Shown here: piece by piece, positions 42,606 to 51,797 of the stretch
Position numbering within the stretch: the first letter of the stretch is position 1
Layout: each line of letters opens with the position of its first letter
Source of the DNA: Bradyrhizobium liaoningense
GTDB lineage: Bacteria; Pseudomonadota; Alphaproteobacteria; Rhizobiales; Xanthobacteraceae
Reading direction: 5' to 3'
DNA: 64,000 bases
Assembly (NCBI RefSeq): GCF_018130785.1
Contig: NZ_JAFCJT010000025.1
Span: 45,210 to 109,209 of the forward strand
Made by a program: the position numbers and the translations under genes
The notes under the pieces: model-generated
Databases searched by the model: none
What the model saw: only the letters and a program-made list of their open reading frames with translations
Told to the model about the DNA's origin: nothing

Positions 42606-44270
42606 TCACTGCTGTCCTGCAGCGAGGCTTCTTTGCAGCTTGTCGACCATCTGATCGATACTAAAGCTTTGCGGCGTCTGACTTGGGGGAAAATCCTTGA
42701 ATGTCTGCAGGAACTCGCCAACCCCGGCGAGCATGCCATACAGGATGCCTGTGTTCTCCAGTTGCCAGTCGTAATAGGTATTGGACGTAATGTCCGCCCT
42801 CTCGTAGGGGTCGGACCTTAGGTCGAAGAATTTGGGCAATCTGAGCTTGGTAAACGGCTCCGCCCAAATGCGCATGGTGCCTGTGGCACGCTGCTCCTCG
42901 AACACAATCTTCCAGTTCTGATACCGGGCGGCAACGATGTCGCCATCGTCATTGAAATAGATGAAGCGGTCTCTTGCTCCTTTCGGCTGTTGCCCGGTGA
43001 GATAGGGCAACTGATTGTATCCATCGAGATGAACCTTGAATGTCTTCGATCCGGCTTGATGACCCTTCAGCAACTTTTCCTTGATGTCAGGCTCGCCGGC
43101 AGCCGCCATCAGGGTCGGCATCCAGTCCAGTCCGCTGACGATCTCGTTTGAGATCGAACCTGCCTTGATGCGACCCGGCCAGCGGATGAGACACGGAACG
43201 CGGAAGGCGCCTTCCCAGTTCGTATTCTTCTCACTGCGGAATGGCGTTGTCCCAGCATCCGGCCACGAGTTCTGATGGGGTCCGTTGTCGGTCGTATAAA
43301 TCACGATGGTATCATTGGTGATACCCATGTCGTCCACGGCCTTGAGGATGGTGCCGATCACGGCGTCATGCTCGACCATGCCGTCAGCGTACTCGGTTCT
43401 CGCTGCGATGCCCGGTGGACTGCGATGACCGTCGCGCACATGGGTACGGAAATGCATGCGCGTCGAATTGTACCAGCAAAAGAAGGGTCTGTTGGCTTTC
43501 GCCTGGCGTTGCATGAAGTCGATCGCGGCGGCAGACGTTTCATCGTCGATGGTTTCCATCCGCTTCCTGCTGAGCGGACCACTGTCTTCGATCTTGCCAT
43601 CGGCCGATGATTTGATGACGCCGCGGGGGCCGAACTTCTTGCGATATGCCGGATCCGTGGGATAAGTTCGTGCTTCGGGCTCCTCCTCGGCGTTGAGGTG
43701 GTAGAGATTGCCGAAAAACTCATCGAAGCCATGGTTGGTCGGCAGAAATTCGTCGCGATCGCCAAGATGGTTCTTCCCGAACTGGCCAGTGGCATAACCC
43801 ATCGGCTTGAGCAACTCGGCAATCGTCGCATCACGTGCTTGCAGTCCGACCGTCGCGCCGGGTATGCCGACCTTGGACAGACCGGTGCGCAAGGTGCATT
43901 GCCCCGTGATGAACGTCGAACGGCCTGCCGTGCAGCTTTGCTCGGCATAGTAGTCCGTGAACTTCATCCCTTCGTTGGCGATGCGGTCGATGTTTGGCGT
44001 GTAATAGCCCATCACACCAAACGAGTACGCGCTGAGGTTGGTCTGGCCGATGTCGTCGCCGAAGACGACGAGGATGTTCGGCTTGCGCCCTGACGAAGGT
44101 GCTGATGTCGGAGGTTGAGGAGACTGTTGGGCTTGCGCGGTCGAAACGAGCGCCGATGTACTAAGTGCCGCTGTTGCTACCGCGGTGCCGGCGAGCAGGA
44201 TGTTGCGCCGCGTCGGAGGACTGGCCGGTGAGAGGGTGTTGAGTTCTTGATCGACTTTCTTGTCAGTCAT
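42606..44270 (-). CDS. Tat-exported sulfatase (arylsulfatase family)
   Basis: The 554-residue protein has a twin-arginine leader (PPTRRNILLAGTAVATAALS). The domain starts KPNILVVFGDDIGQTNLSAY with metal-binding aspartates. The catalytic signature is CTAGRSTFITGQ, a C-x-A-x-R site whose cysteine would be converted to formylglycine; FGKNHLGDRDEFLPTNHGFD and IYTTDNGPHQNSWPDAGTTP follow as further metal and substrate regions. It should hydrolyse sulfate or phosphonate esters in the periplasm. No sulfatase-modifying enzyme is adjacent. Confidence 0.92.
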   Translation of the reverse strand: MTDKKVDQELNTLSPASPPTRRNILLAGTAVATAALSTSALVSTAQAQQSPQPPTSAPSSGRKPNILVVFGDDIGQTNLSAYSFGVMGYYTPNIDRIANEGMKFTDYYAEQSCTAGRSTFITGQCTLRTGLSKVGIPGATVGLQARDATIAELLKPMGYATGQFGKNHLGDRDEFLPTNHGFDEFFGNLYHLNAEEEPEARTYPTDPAYRKKFGPRGVIKSSADGKIEDSGPLSRKRMETIDDETSAAAIDFMQRQAKANRPFFCWYNSTRMHFRTHVRDGHRSPPGIAARTEYADGMVEHDAVIGTILKAVDDMGITNDTIVIYTTDNGPHQNSWPDAGTTPFRSEKNTNWEGAFRVPCLIRWPGRIKAGSISNEIVSGLDWMPTLMAAAGEPDIKEKLLKGHQAGSKTFKVHLDGYNQLPYLTGQQPKGARDRFIYFNDDGDIVAARYQNWKIVFEEQRATGTMRIWAEPFTKLRLPKFFDLRSDPYERADITSNTYYDWQLENTGILYGMLAGVGEFLQTFKDFPPSQTPQSFSIDQMVDKLQRSLAAGQQ

Positions 44271-44688
44271 AACTCACTCCGTTCATGAGAATGCGATACA
44301 CACTCGGCTATTCGGGTAGCCTGCAGAAGTGTGCGGAACAGGCGGGCGCAAAACTCCGCTGACGTTGATCCGAGCGGGCTCAAGGGTGACAGCTTTGCCT
44401 GGGCCGGTCGAGTTGCCCCAACGTCCAACTTTACGACGACACATGGACGCGATCAAAACAACCAACGGCCGAACATCAGCTGTGGGTCACGCCCGGAAAA
44501 TCTAAGCACATCGAGTCCCCTTCCTCCCGAAAAGCAGACGTCTAAGCGGAGATTTCGTGTCGGCCGTTTGGGGCCACGAGCCAACATTGACCGCCGGTCG
44601 CCCGGCAGTTTGTCCTAAGTTTAAGGCCGCCAACTAGGGCGGCCTCACATCATTGCTTTCTGTGAATCCTGGAATTGAAAACGGCCGT
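44271..44688. other. Gap upstream of the sulfatase
   Basis: No gene is supported. It should hold the sulfatase promoter and contains the hairpin at 44624-44645. Confidence 0.4.
44624..44645. terminator. Hairpin AGGCCGCC / GGCGGCCT
   Basis: An 8-bp perfect stem with the loop AACTAG lies downstream (on the minus strand) of the nuclease gene and its trailing fragment. It is the likely terminator of that transcript, although the T-rich run after it is weak. Confidence 0.5.
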
Positions 44689-44829
44689 TACTTCAAGAAC
44701 AGGCCCGATTCCGTTGCGGACCTTAACCGCTGATTGAGTGATCCTTCGATGACTGCATCGCGGGCGGCATCGACAAGCGCGCTAAGCGCCACGTCGTGAG
44801 CCGCTTCATGGGCGACACCGGTCCAGAAT
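44689..44829 (-). pseudogene. Coding-like tail behind the nuclease gene
   Basis: The minus-strand frame CLVAFWTGVAHEAAHDVALS, ALVDAARDAVIEGSLNQRLR, SATESGLFLK ends at 44689. It looks like a real protein C-terminus, helical and amphipathic. It has no start codon of its own and begins where the nuclease gene ends, so it is probably a remnant of a deleted gene. Confidence 0.35.
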
Positions 44830-44833
44830 GCGA

Positions 44834-46996
44834 CTAAGCAGCCTGCTCGGCGTCTGCGGAGACGCCGTCTTCGCGCTTCTTGTTGATTAAATTCAACAGA
44901 TGCGCCGCTGCTCTCGCGTCAGATAGTGCTCGATGGTGATTCTCGAGCTCGATCCCGTAGATCGCGCACAGCTTCCCGAGTCCGTACGATTTGTGCCCGG
45001 GATATCGGCGACGCATTCCTACGCAAGTGCACAACTTCGGAAAACGGAAGCGCCGTTCGAGCCGTTCATACTCGGACGACAGGAAGCCGTAGTCAAAGTT
45101 CACGTTGTGGGCGACGAAAATGCCGTCGCCCATGAATGCCGTAAGGCTGTCGGCGATCTCATGAAATAGGGGCGCGTCCCTAACCATCTGGTTGGTGATG
45201 CCGGTCAGTTGCACGATCTTCGCGGGGATAGACCGCTGCGGGTTGACCAACGAGTGCCACTCGTCGACGACCTGATGGTTACGGACCTTGACCGCTCCGA
45301 TTTCGGTAATACGGTCCCCGGACGACCAGGCTCCCGTGGTCTCGATGTCGACGACTACGTAGTCCTGCCCCGGATCGAACCGGTAGTCCACGCGGCCGAT
45401 CTCGGCCGGGATGCAGGCGTTCTGCAGTTGGCGCAGACGGGTCAGTTGGTTGCGGCGAATGGCGTCGCCTTCCGCCTTAACCTCAATGAAGGACACTTTT
45501 CCGTCGCGCACGTGCATCAGGTCGGGAAAACCGTCCCGCATGCCGCGGAAATCCTCGCACATCGCGCGCACGATGTCCGCCAGGCCGCCCGCGCGGGCGC
45601 CCTCTAGCAAGGCTCGCAGTGCACCCATCTGCACGTGGTCCCAGGCGAAGACACCGTTGGGCCGCCCCCATCTGGCGGCAACGGTACGCAAGATGATCGG
45701 AAGCGCGTTGCCGGATCTGACCGTCGCGAGCTTGCCGTCGATCTCCGAGGCGAACCGCCGATGGAAGGTGCGGTCGCGAAGGCAATGCGGGACCCAGTCG
45801 AAACCGCTGTGAAGCTGACCGGATTCAAAAAGTTCATCCCAGAACAGCAGCCCGAACAGCGTATGCCAAAGCGTGTTCTCCGCGAAAAAGACCTGCGCGC
45901 CTTGGCGCCGCAGCACGCCGGCGACGCCTGCCTCGGGATTACCGCGATGCGTGTCGTCGACGACGATCGTCCGTCCCGACCGCAGCAACTCGGTGCACAG
46001 ACCTGTCCGCCGTCCGCCGAACTTGCGCGCGTAGAAATCCGTCGCGAAGAGATGCTCGTCGTCGCTTTCGGGATCGTCGATCATGTCCCGCAGTAGATTC
46101 TCAGCCGCTTCCTTGTCGCCTTTCGCGTACAGCAACCGGACGAGGCGCTCGCGGCAATCGGCCGAGCTGCCAAAACGATAGAGGCGTTCGGCCAGCTCCT
46201 TGTCGCCCTGCTTCTCGAAGAGCTGCCCGACCTGACACGCGGCGCGGGCTGCAAGGTCGGCGGCGTATTCGGTCGTCCGCGGAGGTCCATCCAGGATCGC
46301 CGCGGCCGCCCCTTGGTAGGTGTCGGCGGTGCGGACCTCGATGCGATCCAACACCTGGCTGTAGTGAAAGCATGCATGCGCTTCGTCGGCGTCGGCGAAG
46401 CGCGCGCTGAACGACGTCTCCGTATTCGTGCGCAGCACGCGGAGATCGCGCAGAGCGAAATTCTTGAGGTCGCCGGCCGTCTTGCCGAAATACAGATACA
46501 GCAAGAACTCAATCGACCGCGTGTTGTCGCGCGCGATGAAGCCGCCGGCACCGCAATGCCTTGCAGCAAGATCGAAGGGAATTGACGTGACGAAGAAGTC
46601 GGCCAGAGCAGGCTTCGACCAAGAGGTGCGGATATCGCGGCCAAACCCCGCCGCACGAGCGGCGTCGAGAAGCGCGGTCTTCGGCAGGCAAAGGACGAAA
46701 GCGGAATAGTCCTCGGCGCGCAGCCCACGCGCGTGGCCACATGCGATCAAGTCACGCGCCGCGGTATCGAGGTCCGTGATCTCCGGATATTTGAACAGCG
46801 CGCGATTGAAGATCGCCCCTCGCCGGTTGACCATTCGGATCAGCAGGCACTGCGCATCCTTCGACAAGCCGCGAAAGCGAGCGGCAAACGAGCGGTGCTC
46901 GTCGGTGAGGATCTCGTCATACGTCCGCTCGACGAAATCGAGCATTTCGACGAAATGGTCGAGATAATAATAGACTGGCAACGTGGCAGGCTTCAT
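44834..46996 (-). CDS. FAN1-like VRR-NUC nuclease fused to DnaQ-like 3'-5' exonuclease
   Basis: The ATG at 46996 (MKPATLPVYYYLDHF) gives 720 residues; a TTG at 47044 would add 16. Residues 1-480 resemble bacterial FAN1, including LIRMVNRRGAIFNRALFKYP and helical TPR-like repeats. A VRR-NUC active site follows near 488-525: GFPDLMHV, then FIEVKAEGD and RRNQ. From about 540 there is a DEDDh exonuclease: VVVDIETTGAW (D-x-E), VAHNVNFDYGFL and HHRALSDARAAAHLL. FAN1 unhooks DNA interstrand crosslinks; the added exonuclease could trim the nicked strand. FAN1 alone is about 560 residues, so this is an uncommon two-enzyme fusion. Confidence 0.85.
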   Translation of the reverse strand: MKPATLPVYYYLDHFVEMLDFVERTYDEILTDEHRSFAARFRGLSKDAQCLLIRMVNRRGAIFNRALFKYPEITDLDTAARDLIACGHARGLRAEDYSAFVLCLPKTALLDAARAAGFGRDIRTSWSKPALADFFVTSIPFDLAARHCGAGGFIARDNTRSIEFLLYLYFGKTAGDLKNFALRDLRVLRTNTETSFSARFADADEAHACFHYSQVLDRIEVRTADTYQGAAAAILDGPPRTTEYAADLAARAACQVGQLFEKQGDKELAERLYRFGSSADCRERLVRLLYAKGDKEAAENLLRDMIDDPESDDEHLFATDFYARKFGGRRTGLCTELLRSGRTIVVDDTHRGNPEAGVAGVLRRQGAQVFFAENTLWHTLFGLLFWDELFESGQLHSGFDWVPHCLRDRTFHRRFASEIDGKLATVRSGNALPIILRTVAARWGRPNGVFAWDHVQMGALRALLEGARAGGLADIVRAMCEDFRGMRDGFPDLMHVRDGKVSFIEVKAEGDAIRRNQLTRLRQLQNACIPAEIGRVDYRFDPGQDYVVVDIETTGAWSSGDRITEIGAVKVRNHQVVDEWHSLVNPQRSIPAKIVQLTGITNQMVRDAPLFHEIADSLTAFMGDGIFVAHNVNFDYGFLSSEYERLERRFRFPKLCTCVGMRRRYPGHKSYGLGKLCAIYGIELENHHRALSDARAAAHLLNLINKKREDGVSADAEQAA

Positions 46997-47145
46997 GTGA
47001 CGCGCCGGGTTCCCATCGATTCCGGCCAACGAATCTGTTCTCAACGGCCAGCCAAATGCAGCTTTATCGTTCCTTTTTTGTTCTGACAGCCCTATTTGTC
47101 AAGCAAGAGCGAAGGACGGACCCCTAGAAATGGATCCACCGGCTT

Positions 47146-47512
47146 ATGCCGACCCGACGTCGGCCAATTCAAGGTTGCACTTCAGATGCGTTGAAGAGGT
47201 TGATGGAGCGCGACGAACAGGTCCCGGGGTGGATCAAGATCACTGAGCGGCTTCAATACCGACAAGTTGTCGCGAATGAAAGTCGCCGGGAAGACGGTCG
47301 GGGTCATCGTCCTGAGCGCGGAATAGCTGCTGCGGCTCGCGAACTCGGCGTCCAAGAAAAGGACGCTGAGCGGTCCATGAAGGTGGCTTCGCTGTCGGAG
47401 GAAGCCAAGGACGCCGCCCGTGAGGTTGGCCTTGACGACAACCGGTCGGCGCTCCTGGAAGCAGCAAGCAAGCCAACCGCTGCCGATCAGGTGGCGGGGC
47501 AGTTCCCCGCAC
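47146..47512 (+). pseudogene. ParB-like protein fragment
   Basis: The plus-strand frame reads VPGWIKITERLQYRQVVANE, then GIAAAARELGVQEKDAERSM and VASLSEEAKDAAREVGLDDN followed by RSALLEAASKPTAADQVA. This matches the helical region after the ParB-type N-terminal domain in phage or plasmid partition-like proteins. The N-terminal catalytic/CTPase part is absent, and the end changes abruptly at about 47510. It is a truncated remnant. Confidence 0.6.
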
Positions 47513-47515
47513 CAT

Positions 47516-47911
47516 CTAGGACCGCGGGTTTTCGTCGTTCTCGGAGGGTGAAACCGCTGGTCCTTCATACCCTGAGCGCAGTCGCTTGCGAATGGACTCG
47601 ATTGTATCGGACCCCTCCCTTTCAACGGTTCGCACTTTCATTCGGCGAACCCACCGTCTCAGCGCATCGTACGCTTCTAAAAGCGGTGGCGTCAGCGAAA
47701 AGAAAGCCCCGAGCGCGATTGCAATGATTACATGGCGCAGCGAGACGGGAGGATCATCCTCTGGCGGGCCATCGTCTGTCCTGACCGGCGCCGGCCTGAG
47801 GGAGCCTGCTCCCCGATCGGAAGCCCGCGGCTTGCGCGGGGGGATCATAACCACGACGAACAGGACGTTGATCAGTAGCCAAATACCGAGAACGATGAAC
47901 AGCGTACGCAT
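47516..47911 (-). CDS. Small membrane protein, 131 aa
   Basis: From the ATG at 47911 (TTGGAA upstream) the protein has an N-terminal membrane segment (LFIVLGIWLLINVLFVVVMI), a basic Pro-rich linker, and a second membrane segment (HVIIAIALGAFFSLTPPLLE). A charged cytosolic tail includes RRMKVRTVEREGSDTIESIR. An ATG 18 codons upstream is less likely. No family is recognised. Confidence 0.6.
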   Translation of the reverse strand: MRTLFIVLGIWLLINVLFVVVMIPPRKPRASDRGAGSLRPAPVRTDDGPPEDDPPVSLRHVIIAIALGAFFSLTPPLLEAYDALRRWVRRMKVRTVEREGSDTIESIRKRLRSGYEGPAVSPSENDENPRS

Positions 47912-48224
47912 TACTATTCCAAGAGCCGCACCGCCTGAGTGCAGGCAGTATGTTTTTTGAAGCAACTGCTTCTATAATCTCACTATCATTACTTGGGATG
48001 ACGAGTGCAATGCAATGCGTCCGCAACCAGGCACATTCCCGCTGTAACCTTACCCGGGAAAGTTCGGCAACCATCGCAGCGACTGGGCGGATGAAGCTCA
48101 GCGTCGACGGCCATCGAAATTCGGCAGCTCAACGACTCCATTCGCCTGCAGGCACCCGTAAATGTCCCAGTGCGATGCTTCGATCGGCATGCGCGTCGGG
48201 TCCAGCATTCCGACCGGCGAGGAG

Positions 48225-48509
48225 TTTATCAGGATATCACCCACGTCGCCCTTTGTATTCACTTCTGAACGTGGGACGCCGTTCACCACAGCACGCTTCG
48301 CGCGTATGGTTGAGCGAGCGGGCGTACAGGGAGCCCTCGGGTTCAAGGCCCATCCGCACATGCTGCGACATGCCTGCGGGTTTGCACTGGCCTCCAAGGG
48401 ACACGACACCCGCGCCCTTCAGGCCTACCTCGGCCACAAGAACAACCAGCACACCGTGCGATACACCGAGCTGTCGCCTACGCGCTTCCGCAACTTCTGG
48501 CGGGACTGA
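48225..48509 (+). pseudogene. Tyrosine integrase, C-terminal fragment
   Basis: The frame contains PFVFTSERGTPFTTARFARM, then FKAHPHMLRHACGFALASKG and LGHKNNQHTVRYTELSPTRF. These hold HxLR, the LGH histidine and the catalytic tyrosine of tyrosine recombinases. The N-terminal two thirds are missing. The open frame extends upstream to 48162, but that part is not integrase-like. It is a footprint of an integrated element. Confidence 0.75.
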
Positions 48510-48979
48510 TCACTGCACCGCGATAAATTGTTTATGTCCGATTGGGATAAGTTAATGACCGGGTGGGAAGCGGAACTCACCTGAAGAACATCGACGTCCG
48601 AGCGATTAATGCCCCTTACCACCCCTCGGCCTCAATCCCGAAGCATAGACTGGTGAGGAGAAGAGAGCCTTCAGCTCTTGTGGCTCCCAAGGCTGTCGTG
48701 TGGATCGCGTCTCGCGCAAAACCGCGGAATTTTCGGGTCAGGGCGCTGCAAGTGAACCCGAACTTCCCATGTCTGATTGATCTGTTGCGAGTGCCAGTCA
48801 CACCACAAAAAGGGCCGTCGGTAGCAAAGGAGGCAGTAGCCCGCAGTGATAGAATTCGCCGCGGGGCTCTCGATGGTGCGCACGTTGAGAAACGGAAGAT
48901 CGTGAGGCGATAACGCCCGATCGCGGTAATCGCTTCCTTACGGTTCGTTACCTTCGAGGCACCTGTTTCTTCAGCGACG
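48510..48979. other. Gap with no recognisable gene
   Basis: Open frames on both strands lack motifs. A 70-residue minus-strand frame (48671-48883) with ITAGYCLLCYRRPFLWCDWH is curious for its aromatic and Cys content but has no visible ribosome binding site. No tRNA is seen beside the integrase remnant. Confidence 0.3.
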
Positions 48980-50197
48980 TTACCGAGATCGGTTCGCTCC
49001 AAGCGTTTCGAACAGCGTTTGCTGCCACCAACCTCCCTCGACTTGATCGAGCACAGCGAGATCTAGCGATGATCGCAAAGCACTATTTTTGGGAAGAACA
49101 ATGGCATAGTTCTCGCTGCTAAAACTCGTATCGACAATACGGACTTGCCCGGTGAATTCATTCCGAACTATCCAGGTCAGCAGCGGCTTATCGTGTACGA
49201 AAGCATCCAGCTCACCACGCCGCAAGGCAGCCAGACCGCTTTCGACGTCGGGATACCTCCGAACGGGCAGGCGTTGACGGGCAAGGTAATCAGTTGCGGC
49301 AGACGCTGCGACCGCGCCGACACGAACGATGCGGAGATCGTCAAAACCGTGAACAGAGCCCTCAAGTTCTCTACGCGTCAAAGTAGACGTGATGCCAGCA
49401 GTAAACACGGCGATTGCAATGACAGAAGCAATCATCCACCCCATGGCCACAATCCGTCCTGGAAGGGTGGCAGGAGCATTCTGGGCGGCTCCGGCTTGAG
49501 TCATGGCTAATGTCGACCACCAAAAGCTCGAGCCGAGGCCCTTAGCACCGCCAGCAAAGTGCTCCGTCTTCCGTCTTTCAAACATCCAGATAACGAAACC
49601 GACCGTCATCGCCAGACCGAGTAAAGCTCCGACAGCTTGGATGAAGCCAAATGACAGAAGTGCCTGTCCGATTGATCGCCAAGGATCTTCGTTGATCGGC
49701 ACTGCAATTCCAAGCCCGGTGTTGTAGAACGGTTGTGTAAAGTCTACACCGCGCGCTCTCGCGGCAGTCACGGTGATAGCCGCAACACCGGCATCGAAAC
49801 TGCCGTTCGCGACGCCGTGCAACAAATCGGAAATGCTATCGGTTTCTACCAACCGGAAGCGCAAGTGCTCTTCCTCGGCGATCCGTTTCCAGAGTGCGAG
49901 GCTAATCCCTGTCCATCCACCATCCGGTTGCTTCATCGCAAACGGCGGCGCCACCTTCGTTGCCACCACTAGCTCCCGCTCTTGCGCGGCCGCCTCTTCA
50001 GCGTGGAGCGTCGGGACGCAATGTACGAGCACGGATATCAAAACAGAGTACAATATGATTCTATGCAAGCGACTTACAGACGTGCCCCCGAATCGTGCAC
50101 GCGGATCATCTTTGCGGCCGATAACTTCACGGCACTGTGTGTCTTGACTTGCGCTCTGCAATCGCGAGCCCCGCGAAAACTGATGAAGGAAGTTCAT
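48980..50197 (-). CDS. Ionotropic glutamate receptor-like channel protein with degenerate filter
   Basis: From the ATG at 50197 (GAGG upstream) the protein has 405 residues, with a hydrophobic export segment (IILYSVLISVLVHCVPTLHA). A periplasmic binding domain is split in two: ERELVVATKVAPPFAMKQPD to VDFTQPFYNTGLGIAVPI, and LRIVRVGAVAASAATDYLAR to the end. Between them lie two membrane helices and a re-entrant pore loop, FWWSTLAMTQAGAAQNAPAT. In GluR0-type potassium channels the loop has TxGYGD; here it is TQAGAAQ, so selectivity or conduction is doubtful. No transporter permease is adjacent. Confidence 0.8.
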   Translation of the reverse strand: MNFLHQFSRGSRLQSASQDTQCREVIGRKDDPRARFGGTSVSRLHRIILYSVLISVLVHCVPTLHAEEAAAQERELVVATKVAPPFAMKQPDGGWTGISLALWKRIAEEEHLRFRLVETDSISDLLHGVANGSFDAGVAAITVTAARARGVDFTQPFYNTGLGIAVPINEDPWRSIGQALLSFGFIQAVGALLGLAMTVGFVIWMFERRKTEHFAGGAKGLGSSFWWSTLAMTQAGAAQNAPATLPGRIVAMGWMIASVIAIAVFTAGITSTLTRRELEGSVHGFDDLRIVRVGAVAASAATDYLARQRLPVRRYPDVESGLAALRRGELDAFVHDKPLLTWIVRNEFTGQVRIVDTSFSSENYAIVLPKNSALRSSLDLAVLDQVEGGWWQQTLFETLGANRSR

Positions 50198-50348
50198 TCC
50201 GAACCTCGATGCGTACCCAGCAATCTCAGTCCAAGCATTTTTATTTGGCGATTTCACGGAAAATAACTTGGAAATCCAAGTGCTGCTCGTCTCGCCCTTT
50301 GCTGGAGTCGCCGAGGCGGCAAGCCCCCATTTAAGACACTTGTGACGC

Positions 50349-50888
50349 TTAGGGCTTCCTGATTGGAGGCACGAACGGATTTGTCTCGAAGCTAGTTCTG
50401 ACATTTTTTTCGAAGCACGACTCGAGCCGGTCGAGAGCCGCCGTGCTGCTGTCGAGAGGCACCCGCAATGTCGCGCCCTCGCCTTTCACATCGAGAAAGT
50501 TTGCTGATCGGATGTTTTCAATAAGGACTCGATCTGACAGAGGAATCGAAACGCTTTTGGATTCCGCGGAAGCTTTCGCCTGCACCGAGCGCGAACCCGA
50601 CGTTAGAATGACGTCATAGGACTTACCTCGGTCGAGCTTCCATTTCGTTGATTCAAGAAGCAAGCTTAATCCGTCCTGCGTTCGGATAAACGTCGTTGCA
50701 GGATCAACGGTAGATCGACTCATTGTACAGTTGTAGAATTTGTCCCCCCTTGAGGAAACAGCGATTGCCCAAGGTCCGACCGAGACACTTGCTTCTTGAG
50801 AACGTACAGACGAGAGACTTGATGCGACCATCAGGATCGCAAGAACAAGGGAACCACGGTCTTGTTTATACCATGCGAGACGAGCCAA
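50349..50888 (-). CDS. Exported protein of unknown function
   Basis: A TTG at 50888 with TTGGAG upstream gives 179 residues with a signal peptide (LVLAILMVASSLSSVRS). The mature part has GPWAIAVSSRGDKFYNCTMS, ILTSGSRSVQAKASAESKSV and SIPLSDRVLIENIRSANFLD, a beta-rich pattern seen in invasion-protein-B-like exported proteins of Bradyrhizobium, but the relation is uncertain. It ends SFETNPFVPPIRKP. It is followed by the channel-like gene on the same strand. Confidence 0.6.
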   Translation of the reverse strand: MARLAWYKQDRGSLVLAILMVASSLSSVRSQEASVSVGPWAIAVSSRGDKFYNCTMSRSTVDPATTFIRTQDGLSLLLESTKWKLDRGKSYDVILTSGSRSVQAKASAESKSVSIPLSDRVLIENIRSANFLDVKGEGATLRVPLDSSTAALDRLESCFEKNVRTSFETNPFVPPIRKP

Positions 50889-51265
50889 CCATCCGCTCCA
50901 ACGATCTGCAGATTGACTTGTGTCAATGCAAATGGACCGCTTTGGTTTCGATCAGCGATGCCGCAACATTCACGCGCGCAGCGCGAGCCGCTGGCTTCAC
51001 GAGCGTCCGACGGCAAACACTGATGCGACACGCGAACCATTGCTGATGATGGTCCACTTTGAGTAGGAACTCGGGACGAAGGTCGGCGCCGGGGGCTGGG
51101 GCTGGGGGCAAGCGCCGGAGCCGCTGCCTCGCCCGCCGCCGGAGAGATCTTTGGAGGAGGACATCCGTCAAGGGCGGCCGTTGAAACGCTGAGATAAGGA
51201 GCCGTCGTCAGCAAGTGCAGTTTGTGCCATTCGGCGTATCAACAACGGAAAGGCCATTTCCGCTG

Positions 51266-51538
51266 ATGGATACACGGGAACCGGTGTTGCGAAGCGAGAT
51301 TTCGACCATGATGCGTGCGGCGAATTGGCCACTTTTTGCAAAGGATAACTCGAGACCCATGGGGCGCTGGAAAGTAAGTTGGACCGCGCAAGAGGTCGAA
51401 AAGCTCAAATTGCTGGCGGGCACCATGCCGCTCTCGCTGATCGCCAAGGAGCTTGATCGCACCACGGGCACCGTGCTGGCGAAGGCGACGGCAGAAAAGC
51501 TCACGATAATCGTGCACACACGTAGCGGTCGGGCCTGA
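51266..51538 (+). CDS. Small SANT/Myb-like DNA-binding protein
   Basis: The C-terminal half, GRWKVSWTAQEVEKLKLLAG, TMPLSLIAKELDRTTGTVLA, KATAEKL, follows the pattern of bacterial homeodomain-like proteins (W...E...L..L...S...IA..L.R....V..KA). The start is uncertain among ATGs at 51266, 51311 and 51358, none with a strong ribosome binding site. Probably a short regulator; targets unknown. Confidence 0.6.
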   Translation: MDTREPVLRSEISTMMRAANWPLFAKDNSRPMGRWKVSWTAQEVEKLKLLAGTMPLSLIAKELDRTTGTVLAKATAEKLTIIVHTRSGRA

Positions 51539-51580
51539 GCCCACGCGCCGTAGATTTCGTTTGGCCGGGGAGGTATGGGC

Positions 51581-51769
51581 GTGGATCGGGAACGTCAGCG
51601 CGGATTGGACGCAGGCCGGCGCTGGGCCAAGGTTGCGACCGCGCATGAGATTGCCACCGTGGTCAGCGGATCGTTCGACGACGTTTGCCGCATCATGCCG
51701 CCCGATGTATCGGACCACTTCGTTGGCGGCTTCCGTGAGGGGGTGCTCCACGTATGGCGCGGTGCGTGA
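51581..51769 (+). CDS. Small hypothetical protein with GTG start
   Basis: GGGGAGGT lies six bases before a GTG at 51581, a better spacing than for the ATG at 51575. The 62-residue product (DRERQRGLDAGRRWAKVATA, then FDDVCRIMPPDVSDHFVGGF) has a basic N-terminus and no known domain. It follows the SANT-like gene by 42 bases and may be in its operon. Confidence 0.55.
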   Translation: MDRERQRGLDAGRRWAKVATAHEIATVVSGSFDDVCRIMPPDVSDHFVGGFREGVLHVWRGA

Positions 51770-51797
51770 TTTACCTGCAAACAATTGGAGTGCGGTA

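Noticed and set aside
48162..48509. Complete integrase gene
   Set aside because: Only the C-terminal catalytic part is present; the N-terminal part is missing, so it was recorded as a fragment.
48510..48979. tRNA or attachment site beside the integrase remnant
   Set aside because: No cloverleaf or conserved T-loop sequence could be found in this stretch or nearby.
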